Source of the DNA: FEN-1219 sp964503125
GTDB taxonomy: Bacteria; Pseudomonadota; Gammaproteobacteria; Steroidobacterales; Rariloculaceae
Assembly (NCBI GenBank): GCA_964503125.1
Contig: CAZCZE010000027.1
Coordinates: 1-64,000 of the forward strand
Length of the DNA: 64,000 nt
Direction: 5' to 3'
Shown: piece after piece, positions 1-8,716 of the stretch
Position numbering within the stretch: the first letter of the stretch is position 1
Layout: every line of letters starts with the position of its first letter
The notes under the pieces: generated by a model
Databases searched by the model: none
What the model was told of the DNA's origin: nothing
What the model saw: only the letters and a program-made list of their open reading frames with translations
Position numbers and translations under genes: made by a program

Positions 1-640
1 AGCCGTTCGCGATCGCATGCGAGCGCTGCATCGTCTCCCAGGCGGCATGCTGGTCCGCACCCACCGCAGCCTTCTCTTCCGGATGCCAGCCGATCGCGGT
101 CGGATAGAACAAAATTTCCGCACCCTGCAAAGCCGTGAGCCGCGCCGCCTCCGGATACCACTGGTCCCAGCAGATCAGTACGCCGAGTTGCGCCTGCTGC
201 GTGTCGAAGGTCCGGAAGCCGAGGTCGCCGGGGGTGAAATAATATTTCTCGTAGTAGCGCGGATCGTCCGGGATGTGCATCTTGCGGTACTTGCCGAGGT
301 AACCTCGCTGCCGGTCCACGACCGCCGTCGTGTTGTGGTAAAGGCCCGGTGCCCGTTGCTCGAACAGGCTGACGATGATCGATACATCGAGCTCTGCGGC
401 CAGCGCCGCGAAGATTTCCGTCGTCGGGCCGGGCACGGGTTCGGCCAGGTCGAAGCAGCCGTCGTCCTCGGACTGGCAGAAGTAGCGCGAACGGAACAGC
501 TCGGGGAGGCAGATGACCTGCGCGCCCTGCGCGGCCGCCTCCCGCGTCATCGACACCGCCTTGTCCGTGTTTGCCGCCGGATCTTCCGAACACTGCATCT
601 GCACCAGGCCGATGCGTACGATCTTTGCCGCTTCGCTCAT
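1..640 (-). CDS. aguB: N-carbamoylputrescine amidase, C-terminus beyond window
   Basis: Carbon-nitrogen hydrolase that hydrolyses N-carbamoylputrescine to putrescine, CO2 and ammonia, the last step of the agmatine deiminase route. The visible 213 residues contain the nitrilase-family catalytic triad: Glu47 in LPELF, Lys120 in KYRKMHIPD and Cys157 in LICWDQW. The motif MHIPDDPRYYEKYYFTPGD is typical of the AguB subgroup. The start ATG (640-638) overlaps the speA stop as ATGA, so translation is probably coupled. The gene runs off the left edge, and roughly a quarter to a third of the usual length of about 290 residues is missing. Adjacent speA and aguA make this assignment firm. Confidence 0.93.
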   Translation of the reverse strand, partial: MSEAAKIVRIGLVQMQCSEDPAANTDKAVSMTREAAAQGAQVICLPELFRSRYFCQSEDDGCFDLAEPVPGPTTEIFAALAAELDVSIIVSLFEQRAPGLYHNTTAVVDRQRGYLGKYRKMHIPDDPRYYEKYYFTPGDLGFRTFDTQQAQLGVLICWDQWYPEAARLTALQGAEILFYPTAIGWHPEEKAAVGADQHAAWETMQRSHAIANG

Positions 641-2601
641 CGTTCGACCGTTCCGTCGCGCGGATCGTAATACGTGCCGTCAGTGAAGAAGCGCGTGTAC
701 TGCTCGAGTATTTCCATGCCGCGTTTCGGACGAATGCTGCCCGCCTCGATTTTCTCCTTCACGATGTTTTCCATGCGCCGCCGCAGGTCGTTCGGGAAAT
801 ACTGCACCTGCGCGAGGATTTCCTGCACCTCGATGCCGGGAATGACCTTCTCGATCCAGAAATTGCCTTCTTCCTCGCCGTCGCCATAGACGTGCGCCTC
901 GGAGACGCGGCCGAAAAGGTTGTGCGCATCGCCCATGATATCCTGGTACGCGCCCATCAGGAAAAAGCCCAGGTAATAAGGTTTCCCTGGTTCCAGCGAA
1001 TGCAGTTCCAGGAAAGACCGGTCCTCCCGCGATGAAACGTAGTGACTGACCTTCCCGTCCGAATCGCAGGTGAGGTCGACGAGTAAGGCGCGCCGTCCTG
1101 GCCGTTCATCCAGGCGGTGCAGCGGCATGATGGGAAACGGCTGGTCGATCGCCCAGTGATCCAGCATGGACTGGAACACCGAAAAATCGCAGAGGTACTG
1201 GTCGGTAAGCGCATCCTCGAGCTCGATGATCTCGGGCCGCGCGTTGTCCGAGCGCCGCATGGCGCGCAACAGATTGGTGCACAAGCGCCAGTAGAGGCTC
1301 TCGGCGAGCGCCCGCTGCTCGATCGGCAAGTAACCGAGCGTGAAGAGCTGCCGAACCTCCTCGAGCCGCTCGTTGGCGTCGTGGTAAGCCTCGAGCAACT
1401 CCGACTGCTTGCGCGTCTTCGGCACCGCGCCGAGGATCGCGTTCAAGGCCCGCACGGGCTCGGCGGCGCTTTCTTCTACGTTAAGCACCTGGTTCGGGTC
1501 GTCTTTCGAGTGCGCGCTGAGCACGGGCACGACGAGCACCGAGTGGTGCGCCGTGAGCGCGCGGCCGCTCTCGGTGACGAGCACGGGCGTCGGCACCTCG
1601 TTGGCGTCGCAGACCTCCTTGATCGTGAAGATCACCGCGTTCGCGTACTCCTGGAGGCTGTAGTTGATGCCCGCGTCCTCCTCGAGATGGCCTTTGTCGT
1701 AGTTGACGCCGAGGCCGCCGCCGACGTCGAGGTACTTGAGCCCGATGCCGCGCTTGACGAGCTCGGCGTAGATCTGCGCGACCTCCTTGGTCGCCTGCTT
1801 GACCACCTGGATGTCCGCGATCTGGCTGCCGATGTGGCAGTGCAACAGCACGAGCTTGGCCTTCTGGCCGCCGGCCTCGAGCTCGTTGACCATGCGCATG
1901 AGCTCGGCGACGTTCAAGCCGAACTTCGAGTTCGTGCCCGACGACTCGGCCCAACGGCCGGCGCCGCGCGTCGCGAGCCGCACGCGCACGCCGAGCTGCG
2001 ACATGTAGCCCGTCGAGAACGCGAGGCCCTTGAGATCCGTGAACTCGGAGTATTTCTCGATGACGGGCACGATGTTCTGGCCGAGCTTCTGCCCCGCAAT
2101 CATGAGCGACAGCATCGTCCGGTCCTTGACACCGTTGCAGACGAGCAGCGTTTCGCCGTCGATCTGCGGCAAGCAGGCGATGAGCTCGGCTTTCGAGCCG
2201 CACTCGAGCCCCATGCCGTAGGGCCGGCCCGCGTCGAGCAGCTCGTCGACGACCTCGTGGAGCTGGTTGACCTTGATCGGATAGATGCCGCGGTAGACGT
2301 TGCCGTAGTTCGACTCCGCGATGGCGTTGCGGAACGCCTCGTTGATGCGCCGCACTTGCGCCCGGAGCACGTCCTGGAACCGAACGAGCATCGGGAACTG
2401 CACGCCGCGGCGGCGCAGCTCGTTGACGATCTTGACGAGATCCATCGTCGTGCCGTGCTCGTCGAGCGCACGCACGCCGATGTGGCCCTGCTCGTTGACG
2501 AAGTAGAACGGCTCGCCCCAGCTCGCGATGCGGTAGAGCTCGCTGGCATCGGCGACGGTCCACTCGGCCGGGACGGGTTGCTTCTTCGGTTGCGACGACA
2601 T
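637..2601 (-). CDS. speA: biosynthetic arginine decarboxylase
   Basis: PLP-dependent fold-III decarboxylase of 654 residues, the normal length for SpeA, converting arginine to agmatine. The Schiff-base lysine is Lys110 in YRGIYPIKVNQ. The substrate and PLP regions follow, with the glycine-rich DVGGGLGVNYD segment and HCHIGSQ, which are characteristic of the SpeA family rather than ornithine or diaminopimelate decarboxylases. A GGAGA ribosome-binding site lies 8 nt before the ATG. The gene sits 4 nt after the deoxyhypusine-synthase-like gene and overlaps aguB, so it is the central gene of a polyamine operon. Confidence 0.97.
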   Translation of the reverse strand: MSSQPKKQPVPAEWTVADASELYRIASWGEPFYFVNEQGHIGVRALDEHGTTMDLVKIVNELRRRGVQFPMLVRFQDVLRAQVRRINEAFRNAIAESNYGNVYRGIYPIKVNQLHEVVDELLDAGRPYGMGLECGSKAELIACLPQIDGETLLVCNGVKDRTMLSLMIAGQKLGQNIVPVIEKYSEFTDLKGLAFSTGYMSQLGVRVRLATRGAGRWAESSGTNSKFGLNVAELMRMVNELEAGGQKAKLVLLHCHIGSQIADIQVVKQATKEVAQIYAELVKRGIGLKYLDVGGGLGVNYDKGHLEEDAGINYSLQEYANAVIFTIKEVCDANEVPTPVLVTESGRALTAHHSVLVVPVLSAHSKDDPNQVLNVEESAAEPVRALNAILGAVPKTRKQSELLEAYHDANERLEEVRQLFTLGYLPIEQRALAESLYWRLCTNLLRAMRRSDNARPEIIELEDALTDQYLCDFSVFQSMLDHWAIDQPFPIMPLHRLDERPGRRALLVDLTCDSDGKVSHYVSSREDRSFLELHSLEPGKPYYLGFFLMGAYQDIMGDAHNLFGRVSEAHVYGDGEEEGNFWIEKVIPGIEVQEILAQVQYFPNDLRRRMENIVKEKIEAGSIRPKRGMEILEQYTRFFTDGTYYDPRDGTVER

Positions 2602-2605
2602 CTCG

Positions 2606-3577
2606 TTACTCTCCCAGCACGTGAGCGAAGATCAGCGGCGCCACGATCGTGGCGTCGGACTCGATGATGAACTTGGGCGTCGAGGCGGACAGCTTGCCCC
2701 AGGTGATCTTCTCGTTCGGCACTGCGCCCGAATATCCGCCGTAGCTCGTCGTGGAGTCGCTGATCTGACAGAAATAGCCCCAACGCGGCGTGTCCTTGAG
2801 CTCCAAGTCCTGCTGGAGCATCGGCACGACGCAGATCGGGAAATCGCCGGCGATGCCGCCGCCGATCTGGAAGAAGCCGATCGAGCCCTTGCGGCAAGTC
2901 GCCTGATACCAGTCGGCGAGCACCATCATGTACTCGATGCCGTTGCGCACGGTGTGCACGTTGGCGATGTCGTCGGCGATGCAGTGCGCGGCGTAGATGT
3001 TGCCGAGCGTCGAGTCCTCCCAGCCCGGCACGAACATCGGCAGGTCGCGCTCGGCCGCGGCCAGCAACCAGCTGTCCTTGGGGTCGATCTCAAAGTGCTG
3101 CTCGAGCACGCCCGAGCGCAGGATCTTGTACATGAACTCGTGCGGGAAATACCGGTGGCCGGCCTTGTCGGCGCGCTGCCACTCGTCGAGCACGGCGCCC
3201 TCGATGCGGCGAATCGCCTCGTGCTCCGGGATGCAGGTGTCCGTCACGCGGTTCAGGTGCTGGTCGAGCAGATCTTCTTCCTGCTCGGGCGTGAGATAGC
3301 GGTAGTTCGGGATGCGGACGTAGTGCTCGTGCGCCACGAGGTTGAAGACGTCCTCTTCGAGGTTCGCGCCCGTGCAGCAGATCGCATGCACCTTGCCCTG
3401 GCGAATCATCTCGGCCAGAGACAGTCCGAGCTCGGCCGTGCTCATCGCCCCCGCGAGCGTCATGAGCATCTGGCCGCCGGAGTTGACGTGCTCGACGTAA
3501 GCGTCGGCGGCGTCGACGAGCGCGGCACCGTTGAAGTGGCGGTAATGGTGGCGGATGAAATCGGAGATCGCACCCAT
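2606..3577 (-). CDS. deoxyhypusine synthase-like protein, probable homospermidine synthase
   Basis: A 323-residue NAD-dependent member of the deoxyhypusine synthase (DHS) family. The lysine that forms the covalent imine intermediate in DHS is kept as Lys295 in EKITWGKL, and the NAD-binding TGANLEEDVFNLVAH and QIGGGIAGDFP segments are intact. Bacteria lack the eIF5A substrate of eukaryotic DHS. Bacterial and plant relatives are linked to making sym-homospermidine by aminobutyl transfer. Placement between agmatine deiminase and arginine decarboxylase, which supply putrescine, supports that role. Substrate (two putrescines, or putrescine plus spermidine) is inferred. The start has GAGG about 12 nt upstream. 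Confidence 0.85.
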   Translation of the reverse strand: MGAISDFIRHHYRHFNGAALVDAADAYVEHVNSGGQMLMTLAGAMSTAELGLSLAEMIRQGKVHAICCTGANLEEDVFNLVAHEHYVRIPNYRYLTPEQEEDLLDQHLNRVTDTCIPEHEAIRRIEGAVLDEWQRADKAGHRYFPHEFMYKILRSGVLEQHFEIDPKDSWLLAAAERDLPMFVPGWEDSTLGNIYAAHCIADDIANVHTVRNGIEYMMVLADWYQATCRKGSIGFFQIGGGIAGDFPICVVPMLQQDLELKDTPRWGYFCQISDSTTSYGGYSGAVPNEKITWGKLSASTPKFIIESDATIVAPLIFAHVLGE

Positions 3578-3673
3578 CGCGTTAAGGAACCTCAGGCGCC
3601 CGGCGCCCGTTGAAAGCGTGAAGATTAGGAGCTAGCGGCGCGCGCCACAAGCACGTCGTCGCCTTGGTCTCGC

Positions 3674-4738
3674 TCACGACGTCGCCGGCACCGCCGGCAC
3701 CTGCTGCGTGAGGCAGTGGAGCGCCCCGAGACCCGCGATGAGGACGCGGCAGTCGACGGGAACGACGCGCCGGCCCGGGAAGCAGTCGCGCAAGGTCCCG
3801 CACGCGGCATCGTCGGCGGCGCAGCCGAACGTCGGCACGAGCACGGCGCCGTTGGCGACGTAGAAGTTCGCGTAGCTCGCGGGCAAGCGCTGCTCGCCGA
3901 GGTACTGCGGCGTAGGCATCGGCAGCTCGACGACGGTCAGCGGCCGGCCGCCGACGCGCAGCGTGTCGAGCAGGCGGCGGTTGGCCGCGAGCGGCGCGTG
4001 GTTCGGATCGGCGCGGTTAGGCTCGACGACGGTGACGACGGCGTCCGGCGCCACGAAGCGCGTGAGGTCGTCGATGTGGCCGTCGGTGTCGTCGCCCTCG
4101 ATACCTATCCCAAGCCAGAGGATCTCGCGGACGGCGAAGGCGTCGCGCAGCAGCCGTTCGATGTCGGCGCGATCGAGGGTGGGGTTGCGGTTCGGATTGA
4201 GCAGGCACTGCTCGGTCGTGAGCAACGCACCCTCGCCGTTGACTTCGATCGAGCCGCCCTCGAGCACGATGCCGGGCTGCGCGTAGCGCGGCACCCCGAG
4301 CGCCTCGGCCATCTGCCGGCCGATCTGCCGGTCGAGGTCGAACGGGGGGTATTTGCCGCCCCAGGCGTTGTAGTCGAAATCGACGGCGAGCCGCGGCTCG
4401 GCGGCCGTGGCGCGCATGACGAAGATCGCGCCGTGATCCCGCGCCCAAGCGTCGTTGGTCGCGAAGCGGTAGAGCCTCAAGCGCTCGGACGGCACGGTCG
4501 CCGCGAGCAACCGGCGGACATGGCGCTCGTGCTCGGCATGCAGCACGTTGACGTAGACGGGCTCGCACGCAGCGAGCGCACGCACGAACTCGACCATGGC
4601 GGGCTCGACGCCCGCGAACACGCCGGGCCAACTGTCCCGGTTGTGCGGCCACGACAGCCACGTAGCCTCGTGGGGTGCCCATTCGGCCGGCAGGCGGTAG
4701 CCGCGCGCGGCGGGTGTAGCGGCAAGATCGGCGGTCAA
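3674..4738 (-). CDS. aguA: agmatine deiminase
   Basis: Hydrolyses agmatine to N-carbamoylputrescine and ammonia; a guanidino-modifying (pentein) enzyme. Conserved features are ATWLSWPHN near the N-terminus, EGGSIEVNG, GDDTDGHIDD (catalytic His/Asp) and the nucleophilic Cys342 in GALHCLTQQ near the C-terminus. I chose a TTG start at 4738, giving 354 residues, because AGAGGA lies 9 nt upstream and the encoded N-terminus then matches family length. An in-frame ATG at 4891 would add 51 arginine-rich residues and collide with the divergent gene at 4871. First gene of the operon aguA-(DHS-like)-speA-aguB. Confidence 0.93.
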   Translation of the reverse strand: MTADLAATPAARGYRLPAEWAPHEATWLSWPHNRDSWPGVFAGVEPAMVEFVRALAACEPVYVNVLHAEHERHVRRLLAATVPSERLRLYRFATNDAWARDHGAIFVMRATAAEPRLAVDFDYNAWGGKYPPFDLDRQIGRQMAEALGVPRYAQPGIVLEGGSIEVNGEGALLTTEQCLLNPNRNPTLDRADIERLLRDAFAVREILWLGIGIEGDDTDGHIDDLTRFVAPDAVVTVVEPNRADPNHAPLAANRRLLDTLRVGGRPLTVVELPMPTPQYLGEQRLPASYANFYVANGAVLVPTFGCAADDAACGTLRDCFPGRRVVPVDCRVLIAGLGALHCLTQQVPAVPATS

Positions 4739-4870
4739 CGTCCAAAATCCTCTCGGCCCGGCGTGGCCGCGGCCACAGCGGCCGCGGACCGGACGAAGGG
4801 CGCGCATCATACGCGGGATGGACGCGCTGCGGTACACCTCGCGTAACTTAAGCGCGGTTATCATGACGCC

Positions 4871-5521
4871 ATGACCGAGCCTAACTCGCAACCGCTAGGG
4901 GGCCGTTCGCCACGGACCATCGTGCTCTCGCTGCTGGCCGTCGTGGCCGCCGCCTGGACGACGCCCATCGCGGCCCAGAGCGTCGCGAACGGCACGCTGC
5001 TCGTCGCCTCGCCGAGCCTCACCGACCCGAACTTCGCGCGCACGGTCGTGCTCGTGTTACGCAACGACAACAACGGCGCGCTCGGTGTCGTGCTCAACCG
5101 GCCGACGAACCTCGAGCCGGGCACGGTGTTCCCCGAGCTCGCGGCCGGCGTCGGCGCCTACCCGGGCCGGCTGTTCCGCGGCGGCCCGATCGCGCCGACC
5201 CAGCTCTTGCTGCTCGTGCGCGGCCTGGCGGCCGCAACGATCTCGACGCCCGAGATCCTCGACAAGGTGTTTCTCTCGATCGACACGGACTCGTTGCCCG
5301 AGATGGCCCGGCTCGCCGACGGCACGAACGAGCTGCGGCTCTATGCCGGCCACGCCGCCTGGGTGCCGGGACAGCTCGACGCCGAGCTCCGCGGCGGCGG
5401 GTGGCAGGTCGTGCCGGGCACGGCGGATCTCGTCTTCCACACGGATCCCGGCAAGCTCTGGACCGAGCTCGAAGGGCGCGGCACGACGCGCTCGGACCTC
5501 GTGGCCGGCGCTAGGCGCTGA
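4871..5521 (+). CDS. YqgE/AlgH (DUF179) family protein with N-terminal signal sequence
   Basis: The DUF179 core is clear: GTLLVASPSLTDPNFARTVV, GALGVVLNRPT, RLFRGGPI and LRLYAGHAAWVPGQLD. The molecular function of this family is not established. Residues 1-36 carry a basic stretch, a hydrophobic segment (about 17-33) and an AIAAQ end that looks like a signal peptidase site. Usual YqgE/AlgH proteins start directly at the core and are cytosolic, so this copy is probably exported. A TATCAT box (4859-4864) sits 6 nt before the ATG, so transcription may be leaderless. It diverges from aguA, and its last 11 bases overlap the next gene on the other strand. Confidence 0.85.
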   Translation: MTEPNSQPLGGRSPRTIVLSLLAVVAAAWTTPIAAQSVANGTLLVASPSLTDPNFARTVVLVLRNDNNGALGVVLNRPTNLEPGTVFPELAAGVGAYPGRLFRGGPIAPTQLLLLVRGLAAATISTPEILDKVFLSIDTDSLPEMARLADGTNELRLYAGHAAWVPGQLDAELRGGGWQVVPGTADLVFHTDPGKLWTELEGRGTTRSDLVAGARR

Positions 5522-5837
5522 GGATGTTGCGCGGCTTCGGGATGCGTGAGAAATCGGCGTTGAGATAGAGCACGGAGGCGTCACCACGCTTGGCGATGGC
5601 GACGGCCTTGTCGAGGGCGGCCTGCGCGTCGAGCTCCATGTCGGGGATGAGCTCCTTGACGATGTAGTCGCCGACGCCGGGCCGCACGAGGAACAGCGAA
5701 GCGCGCGTGCGCTCTTGCTTATCTTCCTTGACGCGCCAGAGGCGCAGGAACAGCGTGGGTCCGGTGAGCGGCCCCAAGGGCGTGCCCTGGATCACCTGAA
5801 CACCGTCCTTGACCGCTTTCGAACCCGCTTGCGACAT
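5511..5837 (-). CDS. hypothetical protein, 108 residues
   Basis: No family recognised. It is a soluble, mixed-charge protein with a plausible alpha/beta pattern. The central part (RTRASLFLVRPGVGDYIVKELI) looks like paired strands, followed by a helix rich in Ala and Asp (MELDAQAALDKAVAIAKRG) and a strand ASVLYLNADF. It has no signal peptide or membrane segment. Codon use is like that of neighbours, with strong G/C at third positions, which supports real coding. It is convergent with the YqgE-like gene, overlapping its end by 11 bases, and downstream of nothing on its own strand within 110 bases. Confidence 0.6.
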   Translation of the reverse strand: MSQAGSKAVKDGVQVIQGTPLGPLTGPTLFLRLWRVKEDKQERTRASLFLVRPGVGDYIVKELIPDMELDAQAALDKAVAIAKRGDASVLYLNADFSRIPKPRNILSA

Positions 5838-5948
5838 AACGCCGAGGGCATCGACCTTCCGTGGTGACGGTAGTGTCGGCGGCGCTAGCGCGCACGGCTG
5901 TGACCCAGGTAACGAAAGCGCGGTCGCGGGGCCGCGACAACCCTGCGC

Positions 5949-6719
5949 TCAGTGCACCGAGCGGACGCGGAAGTTGCCCTTCTCCTCGTCGCGCTCGACC
6001 GTGATGAGGCCTTCCTTGGCCGCGTGCTCGAGCAGCTCCGAGAAGCTGCGGTAGCCGTAGTAGCTCTCATCGAAGCCCGGATAGACGCGCTTGACGGTCT
6101 GCTTGACGGCCGAGCCCCAGACGGTCGGGTAATCGGCCTCGAGCGAGGTAACCGTCGCGAGCAGGCGGTCGAACGCCTCCTGCTGCTTCTTGTCCTCGGT
6201 CTTCTTCGGCCTCGGCCGGCGGCGCTCCGAGACGCGGATGAGATCGTCGTAGAAGATGAACTCGTCGCAATTGCTGGCCAGGAGGTCCGACGTCGAGCTG
6301 CGAACGCCGCAGCCGATGACGCGCTTGTCGTTCTCCTTGAGCTTCGACACGAGCGGCGAGAAGTCGCTGTCGCCCGTGACCAGGACGAACGTGTCGATGT
6401 GGGATTTCGAGTAGCAGAGGTCGATCGCGTCGACGACCATGCGGATGTCGGCGCTGTTCTTGCCCGAGACCTTCGAGCCCGGGATGTCGACCATCTCGAA
6501 GCCGTGCATGTGGAACTCGCGCATGAAGTTCTGGAACCGCGACCAGTCGCAGTAGGCGCGCTTGAAGACGATGCGGCCGCGCTCGAGGAGGCGCTTGAGC
6601 ACGAGCTCGATCTCGAACCGGCCCTTCTTGTCCTGCTCGGCTCCGAGTGCCAAGTTCTCGAAGTCGACGAACACGGCCGTCGTGATCACGGTGCGTAAGG
6701 CGGACGGATCTGCAGACAT
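5949..6719 (-). CDS. NYN/PIN-like domain protein with C-terminal OST-HTH-type domain
   Basis: Residues about 10-165 form a NYN domain of the LabA/DUF88 type: VFVDFENLA (Asp19), NSADIRMVVDAIDL, and VTGDSDFSPLVSKLK with the acidic residues expected to bind a metal in RNA-cleaving PIN-like folds. After a Lys/Arg-rich linker (RRRPRPKKTEDKK), the C-terminal 75 residues resemble an OST-HTH/LOTUS winged-helix domain (GYRSFSELLEHAAKEGLI). This two-domain layout is common in bacteria and is thought to act on RNA, but the substrate is unknown. Monocistronic here: 111 bp separate it from the gene after it and 85 bp from the gene before it. Confidence 0.88.
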   Translation of the reverse strand: MSADPSALRTVITTAVFVDFENLALGAEQDKKGRFEIELVLKRLLERGRIVFKRAYCDWSRFQNFMREFHMHGFEMVDIPGSKVSGKNSADIRMVVDAIDLCYSKSHIDTFVLVTGDSDFSPLVSKLKENDKRVIGCGVRSSTSDLLASNCDEFIFYDDLIRVSERRRPRPKKTEDKKQQEAFDRLLATVTSLEADYPTVWGSAVKQTVKRVYPGFDESYYGYRSFSELLEHAAKEGLITVERDEEKGNFRVRSVH

Positions 6720-6804
6720 CGTGATTCCTAGCGTCGTGAGTTGCCGCGCATAGTGGCCCCCGAGGCTCAGCGTGGCAAGCCGAAGAGCGTTGGTGGAAAG
6801 CTCG

Positions 6805-7575
6805 TCATGAGCGGCGGCCTGCTCTCGAAGGTTGCGCTGCTACTGCGGTCACGAGCGACGCCGTCAGCTGCGCGACGAGCGCGCGCCAGCGCGCGCTGCC
6901 GACGTGCGTCTGGTTGACCTCGAGCTCGATGCCGGTGTAGCCGCGCGCGCCGTAGCGCCGGCGCAGGTGCGTCATGAGCCCGTCGGAGACGCCGCTGTAG
7001 GGGTAGTTGCGCCGCAGCACGAGCGTTGGCGCCGAGGCGGCGAGCGCCGCGCGCCAGCGCTCGACGAAGCGCACCTCGGCCGCACGGCGGGGGTCGTAGA
7101 GAAAGCCGACGTCGCAGTCGCGAACCTCGCCGCGCAACACGGGCGTGAAGCTGTGCGCGGACACGTGGAGCACGGTCTCGCCGGCCGCGACCAGACGCGC
7201 GACGGCATCTTCGACGGCGCGCCGATAGGGCCAGTAGTGCTTTGCCATCGCGTCCGCGCGCTGCTCGGCCGTCAGCGCGCGCGTGTATGGTGAGAACACG
7301 TTGCGGTTGTCAGGCGAGCGGTTGAGGTCCACGACGAGGCGCGTGACGGTGGCCGTAAGGGGCTCGACGTCGAGCGCGCGGCCGAAGGCGCGCGCGACCG
7401 CGGCTGCGCCCAGGTCGAAGCCGCGGTGCGACGCGAGCACGTCGTCCGCGCCAGCGAACAACGGTGCGTACTCGGCCGGCACGCGGTTGCCGCCGTGCTC
7501 GCAGCTAACGAGCAGGTGGAGCGGCCGGCGGCGCGAACGGCGTGTCGGCGGCGAGCGCTTCGCAGAGCTCCTCAT
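6805..7575 (-). CDS. N-formylglutamate amidohydrolase family protein
   Basis: FGase-family zinc hydrolase of 256 residues. The opening HLLVSCEHGGNRVP and the internal HVSAHSFTP supply the conserved His/Glu positions, and VVDLNRSPDN is also typical. In histidine degradation the family deformylates N-formylglutamate, but many homologues sit outside hut loci, so the substrate here is uncertain. The first 24 codons overlap the end of the upstream ligase gene by 71 bases; no later ATG, GTG or TTG precedes the conserved SCEHGG, so the long overlap appears real. The tight pairing with a glutamate-cysteine-ligase-like enzyme suggests both act on the same amino-acid derivative. Confidence 0.82.
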   Translation of the reverse strand: MRSSAKRSPPTRRSRRRPLHLLVSCEHGGNRVPAEYAPLFAGADDVLASHRGFDLGAAAVARAFGRALDVEPLTATVTRLVVDLNRSPDNRNVFSPYTRALTAEQRADAMAKHYWPYRRAVEDAVARLVAAGETVLHVSAHSFTPVLRGEVRDCDVGFLYDPRRAAEVRFVERWRAALAASAPTLVLRRNYPYSGVSDGLMTHLRRRYGARGYTGIELEVNQTHVGSARWRALVAQLTASLVTAVAAQPSRAGRRS

Positions 7576-8716
7576 AGACCCTCATGAGTTTGGCGCGCGA
7601 TGGTAGCAAGCCGACGGCCTTGCCGATGCGCGTCGCGAGCGAGCCAAAGCGCAAATAGTGCTCGAGCAGGCGGCCCGTCGCCGCGTCGAGGCTGCCGCGC
7701 GCCGACACGACTTCGATGAGGTGCTCCCATAGCCCCATGAGCTCCGTGCCGCCGCCGCGGAAGCCGAACGCCGCGAGATAGCGCTTGTCGCCGATGCCGG
7801 TTCCCTCGGCGTGGCGCTCGCTTAAGTGCAGGAGCTTGCCGAGCTCGCTCGTGGGCCACGCGTCCATGCGCGCGCGGTCGAGCCACTGCTCGGCGCAGAG
7901 CAGCTTGAGCACCTCGACGATGAGCGCGGCGTAGGCGACGTCCATGAGCGGCGTCTCCTGCACGTCGAGCACGCGGATCTCGATCGCGTTGCGGTCGAAG
8001 CGCGCGATCGCGCCGCGCGCGTTGACCCATTCGTTGCGCAGCACGCCCTCTGGGTCGTGCGCCGCGAGGTCGCGATAGATCGGTTCGAGCACGCGCTCGT
8101 AGTACTCGCCGACCGAGCCCACGGGCTCGGGCACGACCTCGCCCGTCAGCGACGGAATCTTCGCGCACTTGTGGCGGGTTGCGACGAGCCGGTTGTCGAG
8201 GATGCCGTTGCGCTCGCCGTCGATGATCGGCGAGCTGGCCGCGAGCCCGGGCAGGATCGGCAACAGGAACCGAATCGCGGCGTGCAGGCGCGCGAACTCC
8301 TCGTCGCCGGCGAACGGCAGGTTGATCTGCAGGCTTTGCAGGTTCGCCCAGCCGTGGCCCTTGCACGAGAAGATCCGGTGGAACGTGTCGTAGACGAGAC
8401 GCGTGCCGTGCGGCCAAAGCTCGACGCGGTTCGGGTCCATCCAGGGGTGCATGGCCGTCGGCATGAGCCGCAAGCCCTCGCGGCCGAGCTTGTCGTTGGC
8501 GAGCTTCACGTTGGCGGCGAAGTCGGCGCCTAAGCCCGCGAGCGAAGCGCGCGGCCCATTGCACTTGAGCTCGATGACGTGCAGCGCGAGCTCGTTGTTC
8601 CACGCCACCGGGCCGTTGTGCCACTCGTCGGTGAGCTCCCCGGCCGCGGCCTCGAGCAATAGATCGGCCTTCGGCGCCACGTCGAGGCTGTCGCCGTCGA
8701 CGAGCATGTACTCCAC
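7505..8716 (-). CDS. glutamate-cysteine ligase family 2-like carboxylate-amine ligase
   Basis: 403 residues from the ATG, matching the GCS2/YbdK-type ATP-dependent ligases. These form gamma-glutamyl or similar amide bonds. Features include NNELALHVIELKCNGP, HPWMDPNR, LQSLQINLPF and IEIRVLDVQE. The start is a problem: the reading frame remains open upstream and encodes AAYGLEVEYMLVD, and the family normally begins with this G-x-E-x-E-Y motif, yet no ATG or TTG exists there. A GTG at 8725 would still miss the first Glu. The true start may be non-standard and lie under the next upstream gene. Overlaps the FGase-like gene at its 3' end. Confidence 0.75.
   Translation of the reverse strand: MEYMLVDGDSLDVAPKADLLLEAAAGELTDEWHNGPVAWNNELALHVIELKCNGPRASLAGLGADFAANVKLANDKLGREGLRLMPTAMHPWMDPNRVELWPHGTRLVYDTFHRIFSCKGHGWANLQSLQINLPFAGDEEFARLHAAIRFLLPILPGLAASSPIIDGERNGILDNRLVATRHKCAKIPSLTGEVVPEPVGSVGEYYERVLEPIYRDLAAHDPEGVLRNEWVNARGAIARFDRNAIEIRVLDVQETPLMDVAYAALIVEVLKLLCAEQWLDRARMDAWPTSELGKLLHLSERHAEGTGIGDKRYLAAFGFRGGGTELMGLWEHLIEVVSARGSLDAATGRLLEHYLRFGSLATRIGKAVGLLPSRAKLMRVYEELCEALAADTPFAPPAAPPAR

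Noticed and set aside
1117..2667. A 516-codon open frame on the plus strand opposite speA
   Set aside because: It is antisense to a certain arginine decarboxylase and its product is a repetitive Arg/Leu/Asp-rich text, the usual mirror of GC-rich coding.
4739..4870. GC-rich palindromes around 4760-4790 in the aguA leader
   Set aside because: They consist of overlapping GGCCGC runs expected in such DNA and do not form one clear stem; no conserved riboswitch core is visible.
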